Translations under genes and position numbers: made by a program
From: Prado023 sp963700475
Lineage (GTDB): Bacteria > Actinomycetota > Actinomycetes > S36-B12 > CAIYMF01
Length of the DNA: 64,000 bases
NCBI GenBank assembly: GCA_963700475.1
Contig: CAVOXR010000015.1
Coordinates: 62,001 to 126,000, forward strand
Direction: 5' to 3'
Notes under the pieces: generated by a model
Databases searched by the model: none
Told to the model about the DNA's origin: nothing
What the model saw: the letters and a program-made list of their open reading frames with translations, nothing else
In this document: positions 1 to 8,894 of the stretch, piece after piece
Numbering within the stretch: the first letter of the stretch is position 1
Layout: each line of letters starts with the position of its first letter

Positions 1-89
1 CCGGTTCGATGGTCGAGTGCGTGGCAGGCCCGGGGGGGTTGGTGCCGATTCTCGCGGTGCCGTGGGCGATCGACCTGCTCTCGGCTTGA
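1..89 (+). CDS. Possible 3' end of a gene cut by the window edge
   Basis: One frame is open from base 3 to a TGA at 87-89 and encodes 28 residues ending in a hydrophobic stretch (LVPILAVPWAIDLL). It could be the C-terminus of a protein starting before the window. It is too short to assign to a family, and the other two frames are also open here, so this is only a tentative call. Confidence 0.25.
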   Translation, partial: GSMVECVAGPGGLVPILAVPWAIDLLSA

Positions 90-117
90 CCGGGGGCGGG
101 TGGTGTCGGCAGAGTTA

Positions 118-156
118 CGTAGGTCACACTTCTGCGTGAACTGACGTCCACCTACG
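118..156. promoter_or_regulatory. Inverted repeat upstream of acyl-CoA synthetase copy 1
   Basis: CGTAGGT at 118-124 is exactly complementary in reverse to ACCTACG at 150-156, with 25 bases between them, just before the ribosome binding site. It could be an operator for a fatty-acid-responsive regulator, but the arms are only 7 bp. Confidence 0.25.
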
Positions 157-172
157 CCCTGGAGGCTCCTGA

Positions 173-2005
173 ATGGCCACAACCGCCGGATCGCTGAGCA
201 CGCCCATCCCCGCCCACCCCGACAACCTGGGTCGTGCCATCCTCGACCGCGTCGCCGCCACCCCGGACAACCGGGCGTTCATGTCCCCGGGCCCGGCCGA
301 CGACTGGTCGGTCAGCCACACCTGGCGTGAGGCCGGCGACGAGATGATGAAGCTCGGAGCCGGACTCCTGGAGCTCGGAATCGAGCAGGAGGACCGCGTC
401 GCCATCGCGAGCAGCACGCGCACGGAATGGATCTTCGCCGACGGCGCCGTGATGCTGGCAGGCGGAGCGAACACCACCATCTATCCGAGCACGAGCGAGG
501 ACGACTTCGCATACATCCTGTCGGACTCGGGTACGCGATTCCTCATCGCCGAGGACCAGAAGCAGGCTGACAAGGTCCTGCACCAGCGCGACCAGCTTCC
601 GCGGCTGGAGAAGATCATCCTGATCGACGGTGACGGCGACGGGGACTTCGTGATCAGCTGGGCGCAGCTGCGCGATCTCGGGGTCAAGAAGCTGACCGAG
701 GATCCCAAGGCGATCGAGACCCGGGTGGCCAAGCTGACCGGTGACTCCCTGGCCACGATGATCTACACCTCCGGCACCACGGGTCGCCCGAAGGGCGTCG
801 AGCTCCCGCACAGCAACTGGGTGTTCATGGGCGCCAGCATCGAGGCGCTGGACATCCTTCACGAGCCCGACATCCACTTCCTGTGGCTGCCGCTGTCCCA
901 CGTGTTCGGCAAGGTCCTGCTCGCCGGTCAGTACCAGATCGGCTGGACGACGGCCACCGACGGTCGCGTGCCGAAGATCTCCGAGAACCTCCAGAAGGTG
1001 CGCCCGAACGCCATGGCTGGCGTACCGCGCATCTTCGAGAAGATCTACCAGGGCGCGAACTCCCGGACCGAGGCCGCCGGTGGGGCCAAGCTCAAGATCT
1101 TCAACTGGGCGTTCACCACCTCGGGCAACATCAAGGCCAAGCAGCGCGCCGGCCAGTCGGCCGGACCCTTCGCGGGCATCCAGATGGCGATCGCCGACAA
1201 GCTGGTCTTCTCGAAGATCCGTGAGGCGACTGGTGGCAACATCAAGGTGCTGGTCTCTGGGTCGGCTGCGCTCAACGGCGACGTGGCCCGCTGGTTCGAC
1301 GCAGCAGGCCTGCCGATCCTCGAGGGCTATGGTCTGACGGAGAACACGGCGGCGGCCTGCATCACCCGTCCGGACGACATCGTCTTCGGCACCATCGGCC
1401 AGCCCTTCCCGGGCACCGAGGTCAAGATCGCCGACGATGGCGAGGTGCTCCTGCGCGGTCCGCACATCATGCGCGGCTACCGCAACCTGCCGGAGGTCAA
1501 CGCCGAGACCCTGCTGCCCGAAGGCTGGCTGGCGACCGGTGACATCGGCGAGCTCGACGACCACGGCCGGTTGAAGATCACCGACCGCAAGAAGGACCTG
1601 GTCAAGACCTCGGGCGGCAAGTACATCGCCCCCGGTCAGATCGCCGCGCAGTTCAAGGCACTGTCGCCGATCGCCTCGAACCTCGTGGCGATCGCCAACA
1701 ACCGCAACTTCGCGACGGCACTGATCTCCCTGGACCCGGATGCACTGCAGGGGTTCGCCGCATCCCACGGTCTGTCCGGGGATTACGCGACCCTGTCGCA
1801 GTCGCCGGAGGTGCGTGCCAGCCTGCAGGCCTCGGTGGACCAACTGAACGCCGGGCTCAACCGCTGGGAGACCATCAAGAAGTTCACGGTCCTGGACCGC
1901 GACCTCTCCGAGGAGGACGGCGAGCTGACCGCGAGCCTGAAGGTCAAGCGCAAGGTCGTCGAGGACCACTTCGCCGACCAGATCGAGGCGATGTACGCCT
2001 CCTAG
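173..2005 (+). CDS. Long-chain acyl-CoA synthetase (AMP-forming), copy 1
   Basis: Adenylate-forming enzyme that would activate fatty acids to acyl-CoA through an acyl-AMP intermediate in the cytoplasm or at the membrane. The 610-residue protein shows the AMP-binding P-loop YTSGTTGRPKG at about residues 198-208. It also has the GYGLTEN motif near residue 385, the hinge region GWLATGDIGELDDHG followed by RKKDLVKTSGGKYIAP, and a C-terminal SLKVKRK carrying the likely catalytic lysine. The length is normal for FadD15-type synthetases. The ATG at 173 follows a GGAGG-like site at 162-166. A very similar paralog lies immediately downstream. Preferred chain length cannot be read from the sequence. 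Confidence 0.9.
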   Translation: MATTAGSLSTPIPAHPDNLGRAILDRVAATPDNRAFMSPGPADDWSVSHTWREAGDEMMKLGAGLLELGIEQEDRVAIASSTRTEWIFADGAVMLAGGANTTIYPSTSEDDFAYILSDSGTRFLIAEDQKQADKVLHQRDQLPRLEKIILIDGDGDGDFVISWAQLRDLGVKKLTEDPKAIETRVAKLTGDSLATMIYTSGTTGRPKGVELPHSNWVFMGASIEALDILHEPDIHFLWLPLSHVFGKVLLAGQYQIGWTTATDGRVPKISENLQKVRPNAMAGVPRIFEKIYQGANSRTEAAGGAKLKIFNWAFTTSGNIKAKQRAGQSAGPFAGIQMAIADKLVFSKIREATGGNIKVLVSGSAALNGDVARWFDAAGLPILEGYGLTENTAAACITRPDDIVFGTIGQPFPGTEVKIADDGEVLLRGPHIMRGYRNLPEVNAETLLPEGWLATGDIGELDDHGRLKITDRKKDLVKTSGGKYIAPGQIAAQFKALSPIASNLVAIANNRNFATALISLDPDALQGFAASHGLSGDYATLSQSPEVRASLQASVDQLNAGLNRWETIKKFTVLDRDLSEEDGELTASLKVKRKVVEDHFADQIEAMYAS

Positions 2006-2016
2006 TCTGACGAGTC

Positions 2017-2049
2017 GTCGGCCCTCACGGGAGCTCCGTGGGGGCCGAC
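2017..2049 (+). terminator. Hairpin after acyl-CoA synthetase copy 1
   Basis: GTCGGCCC at 2017-2024 pairs perfectly with GGGCCGAC at 2042-2049. The inner TCACGG/CCGTGG extends the stem with one wobble pair. There is no T-tract, as is usual in high-GC actinobacteria. It begins 11 bases after the stop codon, so it probably ends or attenuates transcription between the two paralogs. Confidence 0.6.
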
Positions 2050-2162
2050 GGCGTTCCCAGCGCCTCTTCGGCGTCCCCGGACCTGATCCTTGACGGCGCC
2101 CCGCCTGTCCGGCACCGTGTCCCCCCAACCCTCCGCCCTCCGAGATTCCCGAGGTGACCGTC

Positions 2163-3989
2163 ATGGCACAGATCGCCGGCTCCCTGGACGTGCCCCTGCC
2201 CCCGCACGCACCCACGCTGGCTCGGTCGATCCTCGACCGGGTGGCCTCCACTCCGGATCGGCGCGCGTACCAGTACCCCCGACCGGACGACACCTGGGCG
2301 GTTCTGACCTGGCGTGACATGGGCCAGGAGATGACCACCCTCGCTGCAGGACTGCTCGCGCTGGGCCTGGGGCCGGAGGAGCGGGTGGCGATCGCCAGCA
2401 ACACACGTATCGAGTGGGTCCTGGCCGATGGGGCGGTCATGCTGGCCGGCGGGGCCAACACCACGATCTACCCGAGCACGGGTGACGACGACTTCGCCTA
2501 CATCATGGCTGACTCCGGTGCCAGGTTCCTCGTCGCCGAGGACCGGGCGCAGGCCGACAAGGCGCTGCACCAGCGCGACCAGATCCCCGAGCTCGCCAGG
2601 ATCATCCTCATCGACGGTGAGGGCGACGGCGACGTCGTGATGAGCTGGGCAGACCTGCGTGCGCTCGGGGCCGAGGCGCTCGAAGGCGAGCCGGGGTTGA
2701 TCGAGGCAGCCGTGGCGGCGGTCCGGCCGGACTCCCTGGCCACCCTCATCTACACGTCCGGGACCACGGGGCGACCCAAGGGCGTGGAGCTGACGCACAG
2801 CAACTGGGTGTTCCAGGGGGCCACCATCGAGGCGCTGGACATCATGCACCTCGACGACCTGCACTACATGTGGCTGCCGCTGGCGCACTCCTTCGGCAAG
2901 GTGCTGCTCGCGGCCCAGTACCAGATCGGGCTGGAGTCGGCGATCGACGGGCGGGTCGACCGGATCGTGGCGAACCTGCCCGTCATCCGGCCCACGCTCA
3001 TGGCCGGGGTCCCGCGCATCTTCGAGAAGATCTACCAGGGTGCCAACGCGAAGGCTCGTGCCGGCGGCGGGGCCAAGGCGAAGATCTTCGACTGGGCGTT
3101 CAGCACCTCGGCGGACATCAAGGCCAAGCAGCGGGCCGGGCAGTCTGCGGGGGTGCTCGCAGGTGCCCAGATGGCCGTCGCTGACAAGCTCGTGTTCTCC
3201 AGGATCAAGGAGCTCACAGGCGGCCGAATCCGGCTGTTCGTGTCCGGATCCGCGGCACTGAACGCCGACGTGGCCCGGTGGTTCGACGCGGCAGGAATGC
3301 CCGTGATCGAGGGCTACGGACTGACCGAGAACTCCGCGGCCGCCTGCATCGTGCGTCCCGACGACCTCGCGTTCGGCACCGTGGGCAAGCCGTTCCCGGG
3401 CACCCAGGTGATGATCGCCGAGGACGGCGAGATCCTGATCCGGGGGCCGCACGTCATGCGTGGCTACCGCAACCTGCCGGACGTGAACGCTGAGACGCTC
3501 CTGCCCGACGGCTGGCTGGCCAGCGGGGACATCGGCCAGCTGGACGAGGGCGGCCGCCTGAGGATCACCGACCGCAAGAAGGACCTGGTCAAGACCTCGG
3601 GCGGCAAGTACATCGCCCCGGGGGCGATCGCCGCCAGGTTCAAGGTGATCTCGCCGCTGGCCTCGAACCTCGTGGCCATCGCCAACAACCGCAACTACGC
3701 CACGGCGCTGGTGTCCCTGGACCCGGAGGCGTTGGAGAAGTTCGCCGCGGCGAACGGGCTCTCCGGCGATTTCGCGACCCTCTCGCAGAGCCCTGAGGTC
3801 CACGCCGACGTCCAGGCATCGATCGACGAGCTGAACGCGCATCTCAACCGGTGGGAGACCATCAAGAAGTTCACGATCCTCGACCGCGACCTGTCGGAGG
3901 AGGACGGCGAGCTGACGGCCAGCCTGAAGGTCAAGCGCCCGGTGGTGGAGGAGCACTTCGCCCGCCAGATCGAGGCCATGTACGCCTGA
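2163..3989 (+). CDS. Long-chain acyl-CoA synthetase (AMP-forming), copy 2
   Basis: Tandem paralog of the previous gene, with the same predicted reaction (fatty acid + ATP + CoA to acyl-CoA). The motifs YTSGTTGRPKG, GYGLTEN and DRKKDLVKTSGGKYIAP are all intact, and the two proteins align end to end without large gaps. I chose ATG 2163 because MAQIAGSL lines up with MATTAGSL of copy 1 and a GAGGTG ribosome site lies at 2151-2156. An in-frame GTG at 2154 would sit on that site. Divergence is spread along the protein, which suggests an old rather than very recent duplication and possibly different chain-length preference. Confidence 0.9.
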   Translation: MAQIAGSLDVPLPPHAPTLARSILDRVASTPDRRAYQYPRPDDTWAVLTWRDMGQEMTTLAAGLLALGLGPEERVAIASNTRIEWVLADGAVMLAGGANTTIYPSTGDDDFAYIMADSGARFLVAEDRAQADKALHQRDQIPELARIILIDGEGDGDVVMSWADLRALGAEALEGEPGLIEAAVAAVRPDSLATLIYTSGTTGRPKGVELTHSNWVFQGATIEALDIMHLDDLHYMWLPLAHSFGKVLLAAQYQIGLESAIDGRVDRIVANLPVIRPTLMAGVPRIFEKIYQGANAKARAGGGAKAKIFDWAFSTSADIKAKQRAGQSAGVLAGAQMAVADKLVFSRIKELTGGRIRLFVSGSAALNADVARWFDAAGMPVIEGYGLTENSAAACIVRPDDLAFGTVGKPFPGTQVMIAEDGEILIRGPHVMRGYRNLPDVNAETLLPDGWLASGDIGQLDEGGRLRITDRKKDLVKTSGGKYIAPGAIAARFKVISPLASNLVAIANNRNYATALVSLDPEALEKFAAANGLSGDFATLSQSPEVHADVQASIDELNAHLNRWETIKKFTILDRDLSEEDGELTASLKVKRPVVEEHFARQIEAMYA

Positions 3990-4005
3990 GGGCGGGCCGG
4001 TGACC

Positions 4006-4677
4006 CTACTCGGTCGGTGTCGAGGTGCCCGAGGGTGCGGGTGTCCCGTCCTTGGTCGGTGACGGGCTCGCGGTGCCTGCGGCTGAGGGTGAGGCGGTGG
4101 CAGTCCCGGCGGCTGGGGGCGCGCCGGTTGGGGTCGGGGAACGTCCGGTGAGTTCGGCGGTACCGAGGGGGTCCGTGGACCCGCGGACCGTCACGACCAG
4201 GTTCGGCTGGCCATCGTCCTCGCCGAGCACGACATACACGGCGAAGGAAGGTGCGGCGAAGCTGTACAGACCCGTGTTGGTCTCCGCGGCCCCGACGTAC
4301 TCGGCGATCGGGACGTAGTCACGGGCCCGCAGGGCGGCGACGATCGGATCAGCCATGTCCAGGGCTGTCCCGCCCTCGGTGGTGAAGGTGGCGGTCCAGG
4401 TGCGCCGTGGCATGGAGCCAATCGCGTACGCGGTCACCACCTCGGCGCCCTTGGGCAGCGGCACATCGGGCCAGTCCTCGGGCAGGGGTGCGCCGGTGAG
4501 CTTCCACTGCTTGGCCAGCTGGCGCGCTCGGTCGTCGGCCGCTGTGGTCTGCGTGGGTGTCGGTGAGGGGGATCCGATCGTGGGCCGGGCCTGGGGCTCG
4601 GCTGCGGTGCAGCCACCAAGCAGCAGGAGGCTGGCGCACACCATGACCGCTGCCCTCGTGGTCCACGGCGTCCCCAT
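4006..4677 (-). CDS. Secreted lipoprotein of unknown function
   Basis: The 223-residue product has a lipoprotein signal: a hydrophobic stretch followed by the lipobox LLGGC, with the lipidated cysteine at about residue 23. The mature protein is predicted on the outer face of the membrane. After a Ser/Thr/Pro-rich segment there is one globular region of about 130 residues. The C-terminal 50 residues are a low-complexity Thr/Pro/Ser/Ala tail. I recognise no catalytic motif. The ATG at 4677 is preceded by TAGCGT six bases upstream, pointing to a leaderless mRNA. It is divergent from hemW and convergent with the acyl-CoA synthetase. Confidence 0.75.
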   Translation of the reverse strand: MGTPWTTRAAVMVCASLLLLGGCTAAEPQARPTIGSPSPTPTQTTAADDRARQLAKQWKLTGAPLPEDWPDVPLPKGAEVVTAYAIGSMPRRTWTATFTTEGGTALDMADPIVAALRARDYVPIAEYVGAAETNTGLYSFAAPSFAVYVVLGEDDGQPNLVVTVRGSTDPLGTAELTGRSPTPTGAPPAAGTATASPSAAGTASPSPTKDGTPAPSGTSTPTE

Positions 4678-4683
4678 GGGTCA

Positions 4684-4689
4684 ACGCTA
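4684..4689 (-). promoter_or_regulatory. -10 box, leaderless promoter of the lipoprotein gene
   Basis: On the minus strand TAGCGT is followed by six bases (TGACCC) and then the ATG at 4677. This spacing puts the transcription start on the start codon. Confidence 0.55.
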
Positions 4690-4722
4690 ACCCGTGGCAG
4701 TGGATGCCCCGGTCACATGCGG

Positions 4723-4728
4723 GACAAT
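4723..4728 (+). promoter_or_regulatory. -10 box, leaderless promoter of hemW
   Basis: GACAAT followed by seven bases and the ATG at 4736. It supports 4736 over the in-frame ATG at 4727 and GTG at 4694, which overlap or precede this box. Confidence 0.5.
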
Positions 4729-4735
4729 GACGGCC

Positions 4736-5947
4736 ATGCCCAGCCAGCCGACCGGGGAGGTCCCGCCCCTCGACGGGGCCCTGCCGGAGGAGTCGGCCAG
4801 CGTGTGGGGTGAGCGGGACTTCGGCTTCTACGTGCACGTGCCGTTCTGCGCCTCGCGCTGCGGATACTGCGACTTCAACACCTACACGGCCCCTGAGCTG
4901 GCCGGGTCCACCGGAGTGGATCGAGCCACCTTCGCCGAGCACCTGGCTGGCGAGGTGGGCTTCGCCCGGCGGGTGCTCGGAGATCGGGACGTGCCGGTGC
5001 GCACGGTGTTCGTCGGCGGCGGCACCCCGACGTTGCTTGCCCCTGATTCGCTGGGCTCGGTCCTGCATCGGATCGACACCGAGTTCGGTCTGGCACCGGG
5101 TGCCGAGGTGACGCTCGAGGCCAACCCGGATTCGGTCGACCCGACGTCGCTTGCCCGCCTGCGCGAGCTGGGCTTCACCCGGATCTCCTTCGGCATGCAG
5201 AGTGCGATGCCGCACGTGCTCGCCGTCCTCGATCGCACGCACACCCCCGGTGGCGCCCTCCGCGCGGTCGCCGACGCCCGCGCCGCAGGTTTCGACCAGG
5301 TCAGCCTCGACCTGATCTACGGCACCCCGGGGGAGTCCCTGGCCGACTGGTCGTCGACTGTCGACGCCGCGCTGTCAGCCGAGGTGGGGCACATCTCGGC
5401 CTACGCCCTCATCGTCGAGCCGGGGACCCGCCTGGCGGCGGCGGTCCGCCGGGGGGCCATCGAGGCGCCGGACGACGACCTGATGGCCGACATGTACGAC
5501 CTCGCCGACGAGGCCTTCGCAGGAGCCGGCCTACCGTGGTACGAGCTGTCGAACTGGGCGGTGCCCGGCCAGGAGTGCCGGCACAACATCGCCTACTGGC
5601 GCGGCGACGACTGGTGGGGGGCCGGCCCGGGCGCGCACAGCCATGTGGCCGGCACCCGCTGGTGGAACGTCAAGCACCCGGCGGCCTACGTCGAGCGGCT
5701 GCGCGCCGGGCAGTCCCCCGCGGTGGGGCGCGAGGTTCTCGACGACGACACGCGTTCGGTGGAGGGGATCCTGCTCGGCGTTCGGATGGCCGACGGGCTG
5801 CGTGTGGATGAGCTCAGCGCTGCACAGCGGGGAGAGGTGGAGGTCCTCGTCTCCGACGGGCTCGGGGAGGTGGCCGGAGGGCGGTTCCGGCTCACCCGGT
5901 CGGGTCGGCTGCTCGCCGATGCCGTGGTGCGCCGACTGGTCCCCTGA
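4736..5947 (+). CDS. hemW: HemW-like radical SAM protein (coproporphyrinogen oxidase family)
   Basis: Radical SAM enzyme of the HemN/HemW family. HemW binds heme and is thought to act as a heme chaperone rather than as coproporphyrinogen dehydrogenase. The 4Fe-4S site CASRCGYC (CxxxCxxC) follows FYVHVPF near the N-terminus. The SAM-binding segment FVGGGTPT and the later SFGMQS and DLIYGTPGES segments are typical of the family. A HemN C-terminal domain follows the radical SAM core. The start at 4736 gives MPSQPTGEVPPLDGALP, which resembles other actinobacterial HemW starts. Its position before DUF3097 and hrcA is conserved in actinobacteria. Confidence 0.9.
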   Translation: MPSQPTGEVPPLDGALPEESASVWGERDFGFYVHVPFCASRCGYCDFNTYTAPELAGSTGVDRATFAEHLAGEVGFARRVLGDRDVPVRTVFVGGGTPTLLAPDSLGSVLHRIDTEFGLAPGAEVTLEANPDSVDPTSLARLRELGFTRISFGMQSAMPHVLAVLDRTHTPGGALRAVADARAAGFDQVSLDLIYGTPGESLADWSSTVDAALSAEVGHISAYALIVEPGTRLAAAVRRGAIEAPDDDLMADMYDLADEAFAGAGLPWYELSNWAVPGQECRHNIAYWRGDDWWGAGPGAHSHVAGTRWWNVKHPAAYVERLRAGQSPAVGREVLDDDTRSVEGILLGVRMADGLRVDELSAAQRGEVEVLVSDGLGEVAGGRFRLTRSGRLLADAVVRRLVP

Positions 5948-6000
5948 TCGCGGGGATCGACCACCCGCTCCGCACGTCGGATCCCCTCAAGGCGGCACGG

Positions 6001-6059
6001 CGAAGGGCCGGGGAGATCCTGGGTGCGCACGAGATCGCACCCGGCTCCCCGGCCCTTCG
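6001..6059. terminator. Strong bidirectional hairpin between convergent genes
   Basis: CGAAGGGCCGGGGAG at 6001-6015 pairs perfectly over 15 bp with 6045-6059. Inside it GGGTGCG (6021-6027) pairs with CGCACCC (6036-6042). It sits between the hemW stop at 5947 and the stop of the minus-strand gene at 6071, so it probably serves both. Confidence 0.85.
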
Positions 6060-6070
6060 CGTGCGATGGG

Positions 6071-6709
6071 TCAGGTGAGGTTGCCTGTGGCGAAGGCCAC
6101 GATGAGGTAGAGCACCTGGATCACGAGGAACACGATCGCGACGAGGCCGAGGATCTTCCCGACGTTCGTCGTGCCGCGACCCGAGGGATCCATCATGCCG
6201 GCGTCCATCTCGGTGAGGTCGTTCTTCCCGAAGATGTACGCCACGATCCCCAGCGGGCCGCAGCACAGCAGGCCGACGATGCCCAGCCCGAGCACGAGCG
6301 TCGCCCGGTGGGGCTTCAGTCCGGCTGCGGCGCCGTACGCGCCTCCGGGGCCGGGCGGGAACGCCGGCGGGTAGGAGCCGATCGGAGGCGCCATCGGCGT
6401 CCCCCCGGGGGCTGGCGGAGGCGCCGGGTAGGCACTCGGCGGCGGTGGCGGGTACGCACCGGGCCCGGCCGGTGGCGGGGGTGGCGGGTAGCTCCCAGCC
6501 GGAGGAGGCGGGGGCTGGTAGGCGGGGGGCGGCTCGGCGGCCGGCGGTGGCGGGGGCTGGTAGGCCGGCGGAGGCTCGTAGGCCGGAGGTGGTGCCGCCG
6601 CGGCGGGTTCCTCGAACGGGGGCGCGGCCGGCTCGGGCACTTCCTCCGGGGGCGGGGTCAGTGCTCCGCCCAGGGGCTCCTCAGGCGGGTCGACGGGGGG
6701 TTGGGTCAT
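6071..6709 (-). CDS. Proline-rich membrane protein (DUF4190-like C-terminus)
   Basis: The 212-residue protein has two parts. Residues 1 to about 130 are low complexity, built from Pro/Ala/Tyr units such as PPPAYQPPPPP. The C-terminal 80 residues carry two hydrophobic segments (LVLGLGIVGLLCCGPLGIVAYI and ILGLVAIVFLVIQVLYLIVA) separated by a short polar loop. This layout matches small actinobacterial membrane proteins with a DUF4190-like region, whose role is unknown. The ATG at 6709 has AAGGAG upstream at normal spacing, and a TAGCCT -10 box lies further upstream, so this mRNA has a leader unlike many neighbours. Confidence 0.75.
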   Translation of the reverse strand: MTQPPVDPPEEPLGGALTPPPEEVPEPAAPPFEEPAAAAPPPAYEPPPAYQPPPPPAAEPPPAYQPPPPPAGSYPPPPPPAGPGAYPPPPPSAYPAPPPAPGGTPMAPPIGSYPPAFPPGPGGAYGAAAGLKPHRATLVLGLGIVGLLCCGPLGIVAYIFGKNDLTEMDAGMMDPSGRGTTNVGKILGLVAIVFLVIQVLYLIVAFATGNLT

Positions 6710-6846
6710 TCCTGGACGCTCCTTCGCTTCAGGGTGTTCCGATTGGCAGGCTAGTCCCACCGGACCCGGTATGGCAGGAAATGTGCACTCGCGCATTCGA
6801 GGCGATTCGCACCGTGACGAGCCCGGGCGAGGTCCTTTCCTCGGGC

Positions 6847-7695
6847 TCAGCCCTGCGGTTCGGTCACGAGGTCGATGGCTTCCTCCACCCGCGCCAGGAG
6901 CGCCGGGTCGAGGTCGGCGTAGGTCTTCACCGATCCGAGGATGCGCCGCCAGGCGGCGCGTTCGTCGTCCGGCCATCCCAGCGCCGCGCAGATGCCGGCC
7001 TTCCAGGGCGTGCCCCGCGGGATCGTCGGCCACTCGTCGATCCCGACGGCCGTGGGCCTGACCGCCTGCCAGACATCGACGTACGGATGCCCGAGCACGG
7101 TGACGTGTGGCGCCCACCGCCCCGTCACCTCGTCGGCGATCCGCGTCTCCTTCGTCCCCGGCACCAGGTGGTCGACCAGGACGACGAGCCGGCGCTGCGG
7201 GCCTGGCTCGAAGTCCGACACGAGCATCATGAGGTCATCGATGCCGCCCATCGGCTCTACGACGACCCCGAGCTCGCGCAGGTCCGCGCCCCACACCTTC
7301 TCCACCAGCTCGGCGTCATGCGCGCCCTCGACCCAGATCCGCGAGGCGCGCGCGACCTTGGCTGCGCTGCGGGGGGCGGCGATCGAGCCGGAGGCCGTCC
7401 GCGTCGCGGCGCGCGGCGGGGTGGGAGCCGTGTTCGTGGGCCTGGTGAGGGTCACGGTGCGGCCCTCGAGGAGGAAGGCAGCCGGTTCCGCCGGGAAGAG
7501 CCGGCGGCTGCCGTGCCGATCCTCGAGCACCACCGACCATCCGACGGTCGTCTTCTCCCACCCGACGATCGCCCCGCACCACCCACTCGACGCGCACTCC
7601 ACGACGAGATCAGGCTCGCCGACGACCTCACCCACCCGAGGCGCACGCGGGTGCCTCCCCGCTCCCAGGACATCGGCACCATAGCGATCCAGCAC
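6847..7695 (-). CDS. DUF3097 family protein
   Basis: The 282-residue protein matches the actinobacterial DUF3097 family. It shows the N-terminal YGADVL...RAPRVGEVVGEPDLVVE, the following CGAIVGWEKTTVGWSVVLED, and the segment FPAEPAAFLLEGRTVTLTRP. The second half includes RIWVEGAHDAELVEKVWG, which resembles a TOPRIM-type core, so a nucleic-acid role is possible but unproven. The gene is usually found next to hemW and hrcA, as here. The GTG start at 7695 is preceded by TAGGGT seven bases upstream. Confidence 0.85.
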   Translation of the reverse strand: MLDRYGADVLGAGRHPRAPRVGEVVGEPDLVVECASSGWCGAIVGWEKTTVGWSVVLEDRHGSRRLFPAEPAAFLLEGRTVTLTRPTNTAPTPPRAATRTASGSIAAPRSAAKVARASRIWVEGAHDAELVEKVWGADLRELGVVVEPMGGIDDLMMLVSDFEPGPQRRLVVLVDHLVPGTKETRIADEVTGRWAPHVTVLGHPYVDVWQAVRPTAVGIDEWPTIPRGTPWKAGICAALGWPDDERAAWRRILGSVKTYADLDPALLARVEEAIDLVTEPQG

Positions 7696-7702
7696 GTCGG
7701 CG

Positions 7703-7708
7703 ACCCTA
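7703..7708 (-). promoter_or_regulatory. -10 box, leaderless promoter of the DUF3097 gene
   Basis: Minus-strand TAGGGT, then seven bases, then the GTG at 7695. No Shine-Dalgarno site is present. Confidence 0.5.
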
Positions 7709-7748
7709 TCCCGAGGTGCCCGCCGACTTGCTCAATGCCACCGACCAG

Positions 7749-8894
7749 CTACAGGGCAGCCCGGAACACCTCAGTGAGCTCCTCGGCGCTGAGCGTGACC
7801 GGGTTGCCCTGCATGCTGCTGGCCCGGGCGGCCTTGGCCACCACCTCCTCCGTGTCCCGGTCGGTGAGCCCGTAGGCCGACAGCATCGGGATCTCCAACA
7901 GTGCGCAGGTGTGCTCGATCCAGTGGAGGCCGTCGTCGGGGGTCGCATCGGGCACTCCGGTGAGACACGCGGCGATCGCTGCGAAGCGCCCCATCAGCCG
8001 GTCGTCGGCCCGTTCCAGATTGGCTGCGCACACGGGACCGAGCAGGGCCGCGCAGATCGCCCCGTGCGGGGCGTCGGTCATGCCGCCGATGACACCGGCG
8101 AACCCGTGTACCGCGCCGAGCTTGGCGTTGGCCAGCGAGAGTCCGCCCATCAGGCTGCACAGCGACATGTCGGTGCGCGCTGCCAGGTCGGCTCCGTCGA
8201 AGTAGGCGCCGACCAGGCTCCGTCCTGCGGCCATCATCCCCATCCGTGCCCAGCTGTCGGTCATGGCGTTGGCCCGGTGCGACACGTAGGGCTCGAGGCA
8301 CTGGGTGAGGGCGTCCATCCCGGATGCGGCAGTCACGGCCGGTGGGCAGTCGAGCGTCATCTCCGGATCGACGATCGCGTGCCTCGGGATCATCAGCGGG
8401 TGCCGCAGGCTGGCCTTCACCCCGTGGTCGGGCACGGACAGCACCGCGTTCGCCGTCACCTCGGCGCCGGTCCCGGCCGTCGTCGGGACCGCGACCAGCG
8501 GCAACGGCGCCCGGGTGATCGGCTGCCCTCGTCCGACGACCTCGATGTAGTCCATCGGATCCCCGCCATTGGCCAGCAGCATCGCGACCGCCTTGGCCAG
8601 GTCGATCGGACTGCCGCCGCCGATCGCCACGACGACATCGGCCTCCAGCGCCCGCCCGGTCGCAGTCGCCACCCGCGCGTCGTCCACCGTCGGCTCGCCG
8701 GCGACGGTGACGACCTCCAGCGAGGCGGCGCCGCAGCGCAGGGGGGCAATCGCGTGCTCCACCCGGGTGGGGGTCGAGCCGGTGATCACGAGCACCCGGG
8801 AGCCGAGGCAGCCGACGATGTCGGCCAGGTCGGCGACCCGACCGGCGCCGAAGGAGATCCGCGGCGGCAGGGAGAGGTCGAAGGACGTGGTCAC
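7749..8894 (-). CDS. Iron-containing alcohol dehydrogenase family protein
   Basis: The 381-residue, full-length member of the group III Fe-dependent alcohol dehydrogenase family would oxidise or reduce an alcohol/aldehyde pair with NAD(P)H. Visible signatures are the nucleotide-binding GGGSPIDLAKA, the PTTAGTGAEVT segment, the metal-ligand region GMDALTQCLEPYVS and the later AVHGFAGVIGG. The GTG start at 8894 overlaps the stop of the upstream monooxygenase by four bases (GTGA), so the two are translationally coupled. The substrate cannot be predicted; maleylacetate reductase is one possibility for this family. Confidence 0.85.
   Translation of the reverse strand: MTTSFDLSLPPRISFGAGRVADLADIVGCLGSRVLVITGSTPTRVEHAIAPLRCGAASLEVVTVAGEPTVDDARVATATGRALEADVVVAIGGGSPIDLAKAVAMLLANGGDPMDYIEVVGRGQPITRAPLPLVAVPTTAGTGAEVTANAVLSVPDHGVKASLRHPLMIPRHAIVDPEMTLDCPPAVTAASGMDALTQCLEPYVSHRANAMTDSWARMGMMAAGRSLVGAYFDGADLAARTDMSLCSLMGGLSLANAKLGAVHGFAGVIGGMTDAPHGAICAALLGPVCAANLERADDRLMGRFAAIAACLTGVPDATPDDGLHWIEHTCALLEIPMLSAYGLTDRDTEEVVAKAARASSMQGNPVTLSAEELTEVFRAAL

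Noticed and set aside
152..3956. Very long antisense open frames (770 and 643 codons) opposite both acyl-CoA synthetases
   Set aside because: They mirror each other because the two genes are paralogs with G/C third positions. The proteins are Arg/Gly/Val/Asp-rich with no motifs, and the sense strand is clearly coding.
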